Source: Luteimonas gilva (GTDB lineage: Bacteria > Pseudomonadota > Gammaproteobacteria > Xanthomonadales > Xanthomonadaceae). From it: a stretch of 64,000 bases of DNA. The position numbers and the translations under genes are program-made. Positions 39,166 to 47,710 of this stretch are shown here, piece after piece. The notes beneath the pieces were generated by a model that saw only the letters and a list, made by a program, of their open reading frames with translations, was not told the DNA's origin and searched no databases. The number at the start of each line of letters is the position of its first letter. Position 1 is the stretch's first letter. The DNA lies in contig NZ_SZUA01000001.1 of the NCBI RefSeq assembly GCF_005239095.1, forward strand, positions 1,469,049-1,533,048. Reading direction: 5' to 3'.

Positions 39166-41487
39166 CTACGCCGCGCGCTGCAGGTGCTTCCAGACCTGCT
39201 TCATCGCGCCTTCGAACGGCGCGTCCGGCAAGCCGACGATCAGGCGCCCGGCCTGCGCCAGCAAGGCCAGCTGTTCGGCGGTGGCGACCAGTTCGCGCAC
39301 GCCGCGGCGGTTGACGATGAGGAAACGCGAGGTGAGCGGGCTGATCCAGGCGATTTTCAGCGCGCGCTCGAAGCCTTCGTCGTCGATCAGACGCACCCAA
39401 TCGCCGAGCGACAGCCGGCGCATCGCCGACAGGGCGTCCTGGTTGATCTGGCGCTGCTCGGCGTGGTCGACCAGGCGCAGCGCGGAATCGTTCTCGGCCG
39501 CTTCCAGCGGCGCGGCCACGGCGATCGGCGTCACGATCGAGCGCGGCACGTCCGGCCAGGCCAGCGCGCGCACCAAGCGCGCGATCGCCTCGTCGGCGGC
39601 GCTGGCGTCGAGCCCGGAGCTGGCCAGGCAATCGCGCAGCAACGGCATCAGCAACAGCAGCCGGTCGGCGATGACCGCGCCTTGCGCGGAAGCCGCGGCG
39701 ATGTCGATCTCCACCAGAGCCTGGCCCAAATTCATCGCGCCGATATGGCGCGCCGAATCGGCGCCGTCGCGCAGCAGCGTCTGCACCACGTGGTGCTGCC
39801 AGTGTTCGCTCAGGAATTGGCGCACCGGCGCGGTCAGCTTGTATTCGCGCACGCATTGCGAAAGCGCGTCGGCGGCGTCCTGGCGCGCCTGCATCAAGCG
39901 TTCGCGGCCGAAGGCGGCCTCGGCGGCGCGGCGCTCGGCCAGTTCGATCCGTCGCCGCTGTTGCTGCACCAGTTCGTTCAATTCCGATGCCGCCATTTCG
40001 AAGACGCTCAGGTCTTCCTGGTATTCGGCGATGACGCGCTCCACCGCTTGCTGCGCGCGGTCGAGCAATTCGCGGTCGTGCGGACTGGCGCCGCGGTTGC
40101 TCTCGCAGGCTTCGGTGAGCACGTCGAGCAAGCGGCGCGCCGGATGGGTGGGCTGCACGAACAGGCTGTCGTCGTGCAGCGCCAGCTTCAGATACGGCAG
40201 CACCAGGCGGCCGAGCAGGTTGCGGCCTTCTTCCCACAGCCGGTGCACGTCGCAGATGGCTTCGAACAACAGGCCGATCAAATCGATCGCGTCCTGTTCT
40301 TCCGGGCTGAGGCTGGTGTACTGCGGATCCAGGCCCAGCTTGCGCGCGCCTTCCAGCATTTCGTTGCGCAGGGCGGTCTGTAGATGGCCGCCGCCGTGGG
40401 CCAAGGCCTCGGCGAAGTGGCTGGTGTCCTCGCCTTGCAACAGGCTGGCGACGCTGCGCAATTCGTCGGTGCGCAGCGGACGGCGCTGGGCGCCCGGGAT
40501 CGGCGCTTCCTGCCCCGGCGCGCGCGGCAAGGTCGAATGGCCGGTGATGCCGGCCTGCTGCCGCCACTGGTGCAACTGTTCGCGCAGCAAACCCAGCTCG
40601 CGCACCAATTGTTCGGACGCCACGCCGGCATACGCGCTCGCCGCACCCGCGTGGCCGGCTGCGGGCGCTGCAGGCGGGTAAGGCGAACCCGCAGGCACAG
40701 CGGGCGCGGCATAGGAGGCCGGGGCCGGCGCGGCAGGCGCGCCGTGGCGCGGCGCTACTTGTTCCCACATCATCGGCTCGGTCGAGGACGCGGCGGGCGC
40801 CGGCGCGGCGACCGGCCGCGAAGCCGCCATGCCGGGCACGTGCAGGCCGTAGCCGGCGGCGCCCAGCAAGGTGTCGATCTGGCTGTAGAACGCGTCCAGC
40901 ACGTGGCTCAGCTCGGCCTGGTACTGCTTGAACAACAGGTCGCGCAAGCCGTCGGGCACGGTCTGGCCCTGCAGCGTCTTCACCAGCAGCTCCGCCAAGC
41001 GCTCGGGATCGATCGGATGCTTGGTGTCCGGCACGCCCAGCGATCGGGCCAAGGTCGCGAAACGCGCCTCCGCGCCGAGCAAGGCGCGTGCGTGGCGGAT
41101 GCGCAGCGTGGCCGCGATGCGCTGCGCGTCCAGATGCTGGTCCAATTCCTCTTCGCTGAGCAGGCTGAGCGCGGTCTTGGCCTGACCGGCGACGCCGGCC
41201 TGGCTCAGCAGTTGATCGAAGCTGTCGGCCAGCAATTGCCGGTAGCGCATCACCAGCGCCGCTTCGCGTTGCTTGATCAGGGCCAGCGATTCCTGGTCCG
41301 CGCGGCGCGTGCCGGGCGATTCCAGCTCGATCTCATGCAGGGTCAGCTCGGTCGGCTTGATCAGCCCGCGGACGATGCCGCCTAGCTGGTCCAGCGCCGT
41401 GCGCTTGAGACTTTCGACCAGGAACGTGGGCGTCTGCCGCGAGTGCAGCGCAGCGCCTGAGCCGGCTTTGTCCAGGGGCGAAGTCAT
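39166..41487 (-). CDS. DUF1631 family protein
   Basis: The 773-aa protein is cytoplasmic by appearance. It has a long helical N-terminal part, an Ala/Pro-rich linker (about 225-290), a helical central region with coiled-coil-like Arg/Glu segments, and a C-terminal domain. There LSLGDWVRLIDDEGFERALKIAWISPL and SRFLIVNRRG resemble the PilZ-like end of DUF1631 proteins. The family's role is unknown; some members were misnamed as thymidine phosphorylases. ATG is at 41485-41487. Confidence 0.85.
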   Translation of the reverse strand: MTSPLDKAGSGAALHSRQTPTFLVESLKRTALDQLGGIVRGLIKPTELTLHEIELESPGTRRADQESLALIKQREAALVMRYRQLLADSFDQLLSQAGVAGQAKTALSLLSEEELDQHLDAQRIAATLRIRHARALLGAEARFATLARSLGVPDTKHPIDPERLAELLVKTLQGQTVPDGLRDLLFKQYQAELSHVLDAFYSQIDTLLGAAGYGLHVPGMAASRPVAAPAPAASSTEPMMWEQVAPRHGAPAAPAPASYAAPAVPAGSPYPPAAPAAGHAGAASAYAGVASEQLVRELGLLREQLHQWRQQAGITGHSTLPRAPGQEAPIPGAQRRPLRTDELRSVASLLQGEDTSHFAEALAHGGGHLQTALRNEMLEGARKLGLDPQYTSLSPEEQDAIDLIGLLFEAICDVHRLWEEGRNLLGRLVLPYLKLALHDDSLFVQPTHPARRLLDVLTEACESNRGASPHDRELLDRAQQAVERVIAEYQEDLSVFEMAASELNELVQQQRRRIELAERRAAEAAFGRERLMQARQDAADALSQCVREYKLTAPVRQFLSEHWQHHVVQTLLRDGADSARHIGAMNLGQALVEIDIAAASAQGAVIADRLLLLMPLLRDCLASSGLDASAADEAIARLVRALAWPDVPRSIVTPIAVAAPLEAAENDSALRLVDHAEQRQINQDALSAMRRLSLGDWVRLIDDEGFERALKIAWISPLTSRFLIVNRRGVRELVATAEQLALLAQAGRLIVGLPDAPFEGAMKQVWKHLQRAA

Positions 41488-41589
41488 CGGGGGATTCTTC
41501 CAGCGCGGAGCTTCCCTCGTCCGCGTTAGGATGATGCCTTAACTGCTGCCGGGGTTGTCTGTGACGGGTATCGCAAGGTGAACAAAGAA

Positions 41590-42153
41590 ATGTTGCACGT
41601 ATTGGACACGCGCCGCTCCGTGCCCGCCAAACAGCTCGACGCCCCCGGCCCCGACCACGACACCCTGCTGCGGATGCTGCAATCGGCCTGCCGGGTGCCG
41701 GACCACGGCAAGCGGGTGCCGTTCCGCTTCTTGCGCATCGCCGGCCCGGATCGGCTGGCCCTGGGCGAAAAGCTCGTCGCACGCACGCGTGAGCGGGACC
41801 CGGGCGCCGGCGAGGCGGCGATCGAGAAGGATCGCGGCCGCTTCGCGCACGCGCCGGTCATCGTCGCCGTGATCGCCAAGCTCGGCCCGGACGACAAGAT
41901 TCCCGAACAGGAACGCCTGCTCTCCGCCGGCTGCGTCTGCTTCGCCTTGCTGCAAGCGGCGCAAGCCATGGGCTACGGCGCGCAGTGGCTGACCGGCTGG
42001 CCGGCCTACGATCCGGCGATCCTGCGCACCCTGGGTTTGGATGCCGACGAAAACATCGCCGGCTTCATCCATATCGGCACGCCGAAACTGGAAGCGCCGG
42101 AGCGCGAGCGGCCCGATCCGCGAGATTTGCTGACGGATTGGCATCCGCAATGA
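41590..42153 (+). CDS. Nitroreductase family protein (YdjA-like)
   Basis: The 187-aa FMN-binding protein matches the short YdjA branch. DTRRSVPAKQL near the start and CRVPDHGKRVPFRFL form the FMN site. LLQAAQAMGYGAQWLTGWP and ENIAGFIHIGTP are the C-terminal conserved segments. I start at ATG 41590, behind AAGGTG; a GTG twelve bases earlier is possible. Substrates are unknown. It overlaps the exonuclease gene start by four bases. Confidence 0.92.
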   Translation: MLHVLDTRRSVPAKQLDAPGPDHDTLLRMLQSACRVPDHGKRVPFRFLRIAGPDRLALGEKLVARTRERDPGAGEAAIEKDRGRFAHAPVIVAVIAKLGPDDKIPEQERLLSAGCVCFALLQAAQAMGYGAQWLTGWPAYDPAILRTLGLDADENIAGFIHIGTPKLEAPERERPDPRDLLTDWHPQ

Positions 42154-43076
42154 ACGAGGTTCGACCGACCCTCTACCTGGTCGATGCCAGCCTGTACGTC
42201 TTTCGCGCCTGGCATTCGATGCCGGACGAATGGCACGACGCCGACGGCTGGCCGCTCAACGCGGTGCACGGTTTCTCCCGCTTCGTGGTGGAGTTGCTCG
42301 AACGCGAGCGCCCGCGGCACATCGCGGTCGCTTTCGACGAAGCGCTGGATTCCTGCTTCCGCAACGCGCTGTATCCGGCCTACAAGGCGAACCGCGAGCA
42401 GGCGCCGGAGGAACTCACCCGCCAATTCGCGTACTGCAAGGCGGTTTGCGATGCGCTGGGCCTGACCACGCTGGCGCATAGCGATTACGAGGCCGACGAC
42501 CTGATCGGCAGCGCCCTGCATCTGGCCCGCGGCAACGGCTTCCGCGGCGTGATCGTCTCGGCGGACAAGGACCTGTCGCAACTGCTGGGCGAGCACGACG
42601 AACAATTCGATTTCGGCCGCGGCTTGCGTTGGGGCATGAGCGGGGTCAAGGCGCGGCACGGCGTCGAGGCGCACCAGATCGCCGATTACCTGGCGCTGGC
42701 CGGCGACGCCATCGACAACATCCCCGGCGTCAGCGGCATCGGTTCCAAGAGCGCGGCGGTGCTGCTCGCGCATTTCGGCAGCCTGGACGCGATCTTGGCG
42801 CGGATCGACGAAATCCCTTTCCTGCGCCTGCGCGGCGCCGCGCAGATGGCCGCGCGGCTGCGCGCGCAGCGCGAGGAAGTGCTGCTGTACCGCCGGCTGT
42901 CGACGATCGCGCTGGACGCGCCGCTGGCCGAGGACCACGGCTTGTTCGCGCGCCGCGACGCCGACGGCGGGCAGCTGTCGGCCCTGTGCGAAACCCTGCG
43001 TTTCGGCCCGCTGACCCGGCGCCGGATGCATGCGGCCGCGGGGCTGGAGGTCGCGCTGTCATCCGCGGCATCGTAG
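42150..43076 (+). CDS. 5'-3' exonuclease, Pol I N-terminal type
   Basis: The 308-aa stand-alone protein is related to the flap endonuclease domain of DNA polymerase I. It has the metal-binding acidic residues YLVDASLY, AVAFDEALDS, YEADDLIGS and SADKDLSQLL. The helix-hairpin-helix region DNIPGVSGIGSKSAAVLL follows. It may act in Okazaki fragment processing beside Pol I or in repair, like Xni/ExoIX. It is coupled to the nitroreductase and followed by a Nudix gene. Confidence 0.93.
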   Translation: MNEVRPTLYLVDASLYVFRAWHSMPDEWHDADGWPLNAVHGFSRFVVELLERERPRHIAVAFDEALDSCFRNALYPAYKANREQAPEELTRQFAYCKAVCDALGLTTLAHSDYEADDLIGSALHLARGNGFRGVIVSADKDLSQLLGEHDEQFDFGRGLRWGMSGVKARHGVEAHQIADYLALAGDAIDNIPGVSGIGSKSAAVLLAHFGSLDAILARIDEIPFLRLRGAAQMAARLRAQREEVLLYRRLSTIALDAPLAEDHGLFARRDADGGQLSALCETLRFGPLTRRRMHAAAGLEVALSSAAS

Positions 43077-43085
43077 GATCGGAAC

Positions 43086-43655
43086 ATGATCGAAGATACC
43101 CAAACCCCCGAAATCCTCTATCAAGGCGATTGGCTGCGCCTGGTCAAGCGCGGCCATTGGGAATCCTGCGAACGCACCCACGCCCAAGGCATGGCGGTGA
43201 TCGTCATCGCGGTCACTCCGGACGACGAGGTGCTGTTCGTCGAGCAGTACCGGGTGCCGCTGGGCGCGAAGACCATCGAGATGCCGGCGGGACTGGTCGG
43301 CGACGACCACGCCCACGACACGCTCGAGGCCGCGGCGCGGCGCGAGATCGTCGAGGAAACCGGTTGGGAAGCCGGCAAGGTCGAGGTGCTGCTGATCGGC
43401 CCCACTTCTTCGGGCATGAGCAACGAGCGCATCGCCTTCGTCCGCGCGCGCGATTTGCGCAAAGTCGGCGACGGCGGCGGCGTCGGCAACGAGGACATCA
43501 CCGTGCACACCGTGCCGCGGCGCGAAGCGCCGGCGTGGCTGATGCGCAAATACAAGGAAGGCTACGAGCTGGACCTGAAGCTGTGGGCCGGCTTGTGGAT
43601 GATCGAGCACAACCCCGACGGCAGCCGCGCGGACGAAGAGCCGCTGATCGTTTGA
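43086..43655 (+). CDS. Nudix hydrolase (ADP-ribose pyrophosphatase-like)
   Basis: The 189-aa protein has a Nudix box G-x5-D-x7-REIVEETGW in which the first acidic residue is Asp instead of the usual Glu; the REIVEETG core is intact. The N-terminal EILYQGDWLRLVKRGHWE and the spacing fit ADP-sugar hydrolases, which split ADP-ribose or related compounds. It follows the exonuclease by nine bases, so it is likely co-transcribed with the nitroreductase and exonuclease. Confidence 0.93.
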   Translation: MIEDTQTPEILYQGDWLRLVKRGHWESCERTHAQGMAVIVIAVTPDDEVLFVEQYRVPLGAKTIEMPAGLVGDDHAHDTLEAAARREIVEETGWEAGKVEVLLIGPTSSGMSNERIAFVRARDLRKVGDGGGVGNEDITVHTVPRREAPAWLMRKYKEGYELDLKLWAGLWMIEHNPDGSRADEEPLIV

Positions 43656-43670
43656 GGGCTTCGGTTTTTT

Positions 43671-43761
43671 GTAGGAGCGGCTTCAGCCGCGAGCTCTTTC
43701 CTTCAGATCGCGGCATCGTAGCGATTTGAGAAAAAAAGCTCGCGGCTAAAGCCGCTCCCAC
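43671..43761. repeat. Family-B element copy 3
   Basis: GTAGGAGCGGCTTCAGCCGC and its reverse complement flank an inner hairpin. It separates convergent Nudix and MFS genes. Confidence 0.9.
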
Positions 43762-43779
43762 AAAAGCGAAGCGATGCGC

Positions 43780-45189
43780 TCAATCGCGCATCTGTTCCAG
43801 CTCCAGGCCCTTGGTCTCGCGCACGGCATAGACCACGAACAGCAGCGACAGCAGCGCGAACGCCGCATACACGGCGTAAGCCAAGCTCAAGCCCCGTTCG
43901 GCCAAGCGCGGGAAGCTGCTGGTGATGGCGAAGTTGGCCAGCCACTGCGCTGAAGCGGCCACCGCCAGGGCGATGGCGCGGATGCGGTTGGGGAACATCT
44001 CGCCCAGCAATACCCATACGACCGGACCCCAGCTCACGCCGAAGAACACGACGTACAGATTCGCCGCGACCAGCGCCGTCGCTCCCCAGGGCGCCGGCAA
44101 TCGCAATTCCCCGCCCGGGCCGGCGCCGGCTTGGGCGAAACACCAGGCCATCAGCGCCAGCGTCGCCGCCATTCCCGCCGAACCGATCGCCAGCAGCGGT
44201 TTGCGGCCGATCTTGTCGACCAAGGCGATCGCCACCAGCGTGACCAAGACGTTCACGATCGAAGTCGCGACCGTGATCTTGAACGAATCGGCCTCGCTGA
44301 AGCCGACCGAATGCCACAGCGTCGACGAGTAGTAAAAGATCACGTTGATGCCGACGAACTGCTGGAACACCGACAGCAGGATCCCGATCCATACCACCGG
44401 CAACAGCCCGCCGCCCGGTCCGCACAGATCGCGCAACCGCGGTCGATATTCCGAGCGCAGGCTCGCGCCGATCTCGCCGACTTTGCGCTGCAGCGCTGCG
44501 TCGTCGTCCAGGTTCAGCACTTGCCGCAACACGGTCGCGGCCATGCCCTTGTCGCCCTTGGCCACCAGATAACGCGGCGATTCGGGCACGCCCAGCACGA
44601 GCAGCCCGTAAATCACGGCCGGCACGAACGCGACGATGAACATCCAGCGCCACGCCGACAGCCCGAACCACAACGGGGCCGACGCGCCGCCGGCCCATGC
44701 GGCGAGCAAGGCATCGGAGCCGAGCGCGGCGAAGATGCCCAGCACGATGGCGAGCTGCTGCAGCGAACCCAAGCGTCCGCGCACGTGCGCCGGCGAGATT
44801 TCGGCGATGTAGGCGGGCGCGATCACCGACGCCACGCCGACGCCGATGCCGCCGACCTGGCGCCACAGGACCAGATCCCACACGCCCGCCACCAAGCCCG
44901 AACCCAAGGCGCTCGCCGCCAGCGCGACCGCCGCCACCTGCATGGCGCGCAAGCGTCCCCAGCGGTCCGCGATCGGTCCCGCGTACCAAGCGCCCAAAGC
45001 CGAGCCGAGCAGAGCGCAGGACACGGCGAAGCCGATCGAGGTCGCATCCAAACCGAAATCCGCACGGACGGCGTCGACCGCGCCGTTGATCACTGCGGTG
45101 TCGAAACCGAACAGGAATCCGCCCAACGCGGCGACCGCCGCGATGGCGAAGACGCGCGGGCGGACGTGCGGTCGGACTGCGGTGGCCAT
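43780..45189 (-). CDS. Sugar-porter family MFS transporter
   Basis: The 469-aa protein has twelve predicted membrane helices. Family motifs include GFLFGFDTAVINGA in helix 1, ADRWGRLRAM after helix 2, PAYIAEISPAHVRGRLGSL after helix 4, and VPESPRYLVAKG after helix 6. These mark proton-linked sugar porters of the XylE/GalP type. The sugar cannot be named. No catabolic genes are adjacent. ATG is at 45187-45189. Confidence 0.94.
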   Translation of the reverse strand: MATAVRPHVRPRVFAIAAVAALGGFLFGFDTAVINGAVDAVRADFGLDATSIGFAVSCALLGSALGAWYAGPIADRWGRLRAMQVAAVALAASALGSGLVAGVWDLVLWRQVGGIGVGVASVIAPAYIAEISPAHVRGRLGSLQQLAIVLGIFAALGSDALLAAWAGGASAPLWFGLSAWRWMFIVAFVPAVIYGLLVLGVPESPRYLVAKGDKGMAATVLRQVLNLDDDAALQRKVGEIGASLRSEYRPRLRDLCGPGGGLLPVVWIGILLSVFQQFVGINVIFYYSSTLWHSVGFSEADSFKITVATSIVNVLVTLVAIALVDKIGRKPLLAIGSAGMAATLALMAWCFAQAGAGPGGELRLPAPWGATALVAANLYVVFFGVSWGPVVWVLLGEMFPNRIRAIALAVAASAQWLANFAITSSFPRLAERGLSLAYAVYAAFALLSLLFVVYAVRETKGLELEQMRD

Positions 45190-45321
45190 CGCGACTCCTC
45201 GCGGGCCGGGCCCGCCTTACCGGTGCGGATATTGCGCCGCGGCCATCGCCGCTAGGCCGATTCTGGCCCTTTTCGCAACCGGCGAGTCAAGAATACGTAT
45301 GCGGCGGCCGCGGCCCGCGCA

Positions 45322-45549
45322 TCAGGCCTTCTTCAGGAACTCGGTGCGCAACACGAGGCCTTTGACCTTTTCGACGTTGCCTTCGATCAAGGCTTCGTCG
45401 TCGGTCAGGCGGATGTTCTTGACCAGCGTGCCGCGCTTCAAGGTGACCGAAGTCCCCTTCACTTTCAGGTCCTTGATCAGCGTCACCGAATCGCCCTCGT
45501 TGAGGACGGTGCCGTTGCTGTCTTTCGGTTTCGGAGTTTCGTCCGTCAT
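45322..45549 (-). CDS. PhnA/YjdM-type small protein
   Basis: The 75-aa protein matches the C-terminal PhnA domain: DSNGTVLNEGDSVTLIKDLKVKG and RGTLVKNIRLTDD. The E. coli protein YjdM also has an N-terminal zinc ribbon, which is missing here. Despite the old name, a role in phosphonate use is not shown. The start overlaps the pip stop by four bases, so it is translationally coupled. Confidence 0.88.
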   Translation of the reverse strand: MTDETPKPKDSNGTVLNEGDSVTLIKDLKVKGTSVTLKRGTLVKNIRLTDDEALIEGNVEKVKGLVLRTEFLKKA

Positions 45550-46502
45550 GCCGCGCTCCTGTCGGCGAAGGCGTCGGTGGCGCGGACCAGCGCGTCGGCA
45601 TTTTCGGCTTCGAACGCGGAATGGCCGGAAGCCGGGGTGATCTCCAGCTTCGATTTCGGCCAAGCCTTGTGCAGTTCCCAAGCGCTCTGGATCGGGCAGA
45701 CCACATCGTAGCGGCCGTGCACGATCACGCCCGGGATGGCCGCGATCTTATGCGCGTCGCGCAGCAACTGGTCCTCGACTTCGAAGAAGCCGCCGTTGAC
45801 GAAGTAATGGTTCTCGATGCGAGCGAAAGCGAGCGCGAACTTGGCGTCCTCGTGGCCGCTGACGAAATCCTGGTCGACGTGCAGGAACGAAGTCGCGCCT
45901 TCCCACACGCTCCACGCGCGCGCCGCGGCCAGGCGGGTGGCTTCGTCGTCGCTGGTCAGGCGGCGGTGGAAAGCCGAAATCAGATCGTGGCGCTCGACCG
46001 GCGGAATCGCGGCCAGGTAATGCTCCCAAGCATCGGGGAACAGGCGCGATGCGCCCTCCTGGTAGAACCATTCCAATTCCCAACGCCGCAGCATGAAGAT
46101 GCCGCGCAACACCAGCTCGGTCGCGCGCTGCGGATGGGTTTCGGCGTAAGCCAGCGCGAGGGTCGAACCCCAGGAACCGCCGAACACCTGCCAACGGTCG
46201 ATGCCGAGCTTCTCGCGCAGCTTTTCGATGTCGGCGACCAGGTCCCACGTGGTGTTGTCGACCAAGTCGGCGTGCGGCGTCGAACGCCCGCTGCCGCGCT
46301 GGTCGAACAGGACGATGCGGTATTTTTTCGGATCGTGGAAACGGCGCATCTTCGGGCTGCAACCGGCGCCGGGTCCGCCGTGCAGCAGCACCACCGGCTT
46401 GCCATTCGGATTGCCGCACTGTTCGTAATACAGCGTGTGGCGATCGTCGACCTCGAGCGTGCCGCTGTCGTAGGGTTCGATGTCCGGGTACAAGTCGCGC
46501 AT
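45546..46502 (-). CDS. pip: Proline iminopeptidase (alpha/beta hydrolase)
   Basis: The enzyme removes N-terminal proline from peptides. The 318-aa protein has the oxyanion-loop motif LLHGGPGAGCSPKMRRFHD, the nucleophile Ser in FGGSWGSTLALAYAE, and PASGHSAFE near the end, with the catalytic His. DQRGSGRSTPHADLVDNTTW is a family signature. ATG is at 46500-46502. It is cytoplasmic, as no signal peptide is seen. Confidence 0.96.
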   Translation of the reverse strand: MRDLYPDIEPYDSGTLEVDDRHTLYYEQCGNPNGKPVVLLHGGPGAGCSPKMRRFHDPKKYRIVLFDQRGSGRSTPHADLVDNTTWDLVADIEKLREKLGIDRWQVFGGSWGSTLALAYAETHPQRATELVLRGIFMLRRWELEWFYQEGASRLFPDAWEHYLAAIPPVERHDLISAFHRRLTSDDEATRLAAARAWSVWEGATSFLHVDQDFVSGHEDAKFALAFARIENHYFVNGGFFEVEDQLLRDAHKIAAIPGVIVHGRYDVVCPIQSAWELHKAWPKSKLEITPASGHSAFEAENADALVRATDAFADRSAA

Positions 46503-46559
46503 GGGGAATTTTCCGCGAGGGAGGCGGATAGTCTAACCGCCGCGACGCGCTTAGGCTTT

Positions 46560-46650
46560 GTGGGAGCGGCTTTAGCCGCGAGCTTTTTCCTTGAAATAGC
46601 GACATCGCAAGGATTTGCAGAAAAGAGCTCGCGGCTAAAGCCGCTCCTAC
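46560..46650. repeat. Family-B element copy 4, supplying the prmC stop codon
   Basis: GTGGGAGCGGCTTTAGCCGC starts at 46560, and the inverted arm ends GGCTAAAGCCGCTCCTAC at 46650. Read on the minus strand, the GTAG end of the right arm gives the TAG stop of prmC (46647-46649). Confidence 0.9.
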
Positions 46651-47486
46651 GAAGAGCAACGGCCCAAAGTGACGCGATCGCGGCCTTCGAGATCCAACTC
46701 CGTGGCGACTTCGGCGAAGCCGGCGGCCAGCAGCAAGTCCCGCACGGCCGGGGCCTGCTCCCAGCCGTGTTCCAACAGCAGCCAGCCGCCGGCACGCAGG
46801 CGTTCTGGCGCTCCCGCCACGATGATGCGTATCGCATCGAGCCCGTCGGCGCCGGAAGCCAGGGCCGCCTGCGGCTCGAAGCGCAGATCGCCCTGCTCCA
46901 GGTGCGGATCGGCTTGGGCGATGTAGGGCGGATTGCTGACCACCAGATCGAAACGCTCGCCGATCAACGGGGCCCACCAATCGCCGTGGCGGAATTCGAC
47001 GTTGTCGATCTGGTGCGAGCGCGCGTTGGCCATCGCGACCGCCAGCGCTTCCCGGCTGGCGTCGGTGGCCGTCACGCGCGCGAGCGGGCGCTCGGTCGCC
47101 AGCGCGAGCGCTATCGCGCCGCTGCCCGTGCCTAGGTCGGCGACGTGCGCGCCGTGATCGGCGGGAATGCGGGCGATGGCCAATTCGACCAGCAATTCCG
47201 TTTCCGGTCGCGGAATCAGCGTGGCCGGCGTCACTTCCAGATCGAGCGTCCAAAAGCCGCGGCGGCCGAGCATATAAGCAACCGGTTCGCCTCGCTGGCG
47301 GCGGGCCAGCAAGGATTCGAACCGCTCGGCGGCCGTCGCCGGCAGCGGATCGCCCGCATGCGCGAACAGCCACGCGCGATCGCGGCGGCCCAACGCATGC
47401 AGCAATAGGAGTTCGGCGTCCGCGGCATCGACGCGGGCGCGCGCGGCGCGCAAGGCTTGGTCGACGGAGAGCGGCGATGCAGTCAT
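46647..47486 (-). CDS. prmC: Peptide chain release factor N5-glutamine methyltransferase
   Basis: PrmC methylates the Gln of the GGQ motif in RF1 and RF2. The 279-aa protein has the N-terminal helical substrate domain, the SAM-binding motif [16 protein letters not shown], and the catalytic NPPY motif in [11 protein letters not shown]. The C-terminus VTLGRCSS ends at a TAG that belongs to a family-B repeat. I use ATG 47484-47486; an ATG nine bases upstream is equally possible. It is 37 kb from prfA. Confidence 0.95.
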   Translation of the reverse strand: MTASPLSVDQALRAARARVDAADAELLLLHALGRRDRAWLFAHAGDPLPATAAERFESLLARRQRGEPVAYMLGRRGFWTLDLEVTPATLIPRPETELLVELAIARIPADHGAHVADLGTGSGAIALALATERPLARVTATDASREALAVAMANARSHQIDNVEFRHGDWWAPLIGERFDLVVSNPPYIAQADPHLEQGDLRFEPQAALASGADGLDAIRIIVAGAPERLRAGGWLLLEHGWEQAPAVRDLLLAAGFAEVATELDLEGRDRVTLGRCSS

Positions 47487-47531
47487 AACCGCCATCGTAG
47501 CGACAAGCCGCCGCTGCAGGGACTGCTTTTT

Positions 47532-47614
47532 GTGGGAGCGGCTTGAGCCGCGAGCTCTTTCCCTCAGGTCGCAGCGTCGTGCAGGGAAGAGCTCGCGGCT
47601 CAAGCCGCTCCTAC
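47532..47614. repeat. Family-B element copy 5
   Basis: GTGGGAGCGGCTTGAGCCGC and its reverse complement ending at 47614. It lies between the M1 peptidase terminator and prmC. Confidence 0.88.
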
Positions 47615-47624
47615 AAAAAAGCAA

Positions 47625-47646
47625 AAGCGCGGACGAGTCCGCGCTT
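47625..47646 (-). terminator. Rho-independent terminator of the M1 aminopeptidase gene
   Basis: AAGCGCGGAC pairs with GTCCGCGCTT around GA. On the minus strand it is followed by TTGCTTTTTTG. Confidence 0.8.
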
Positions 47647-47710
47647 CGACCGGATGCCGTTACCGGCCGGGGCCCGCCGACGACGAGGGCGGCGAGCCCG
47701 GCCGGCGACG

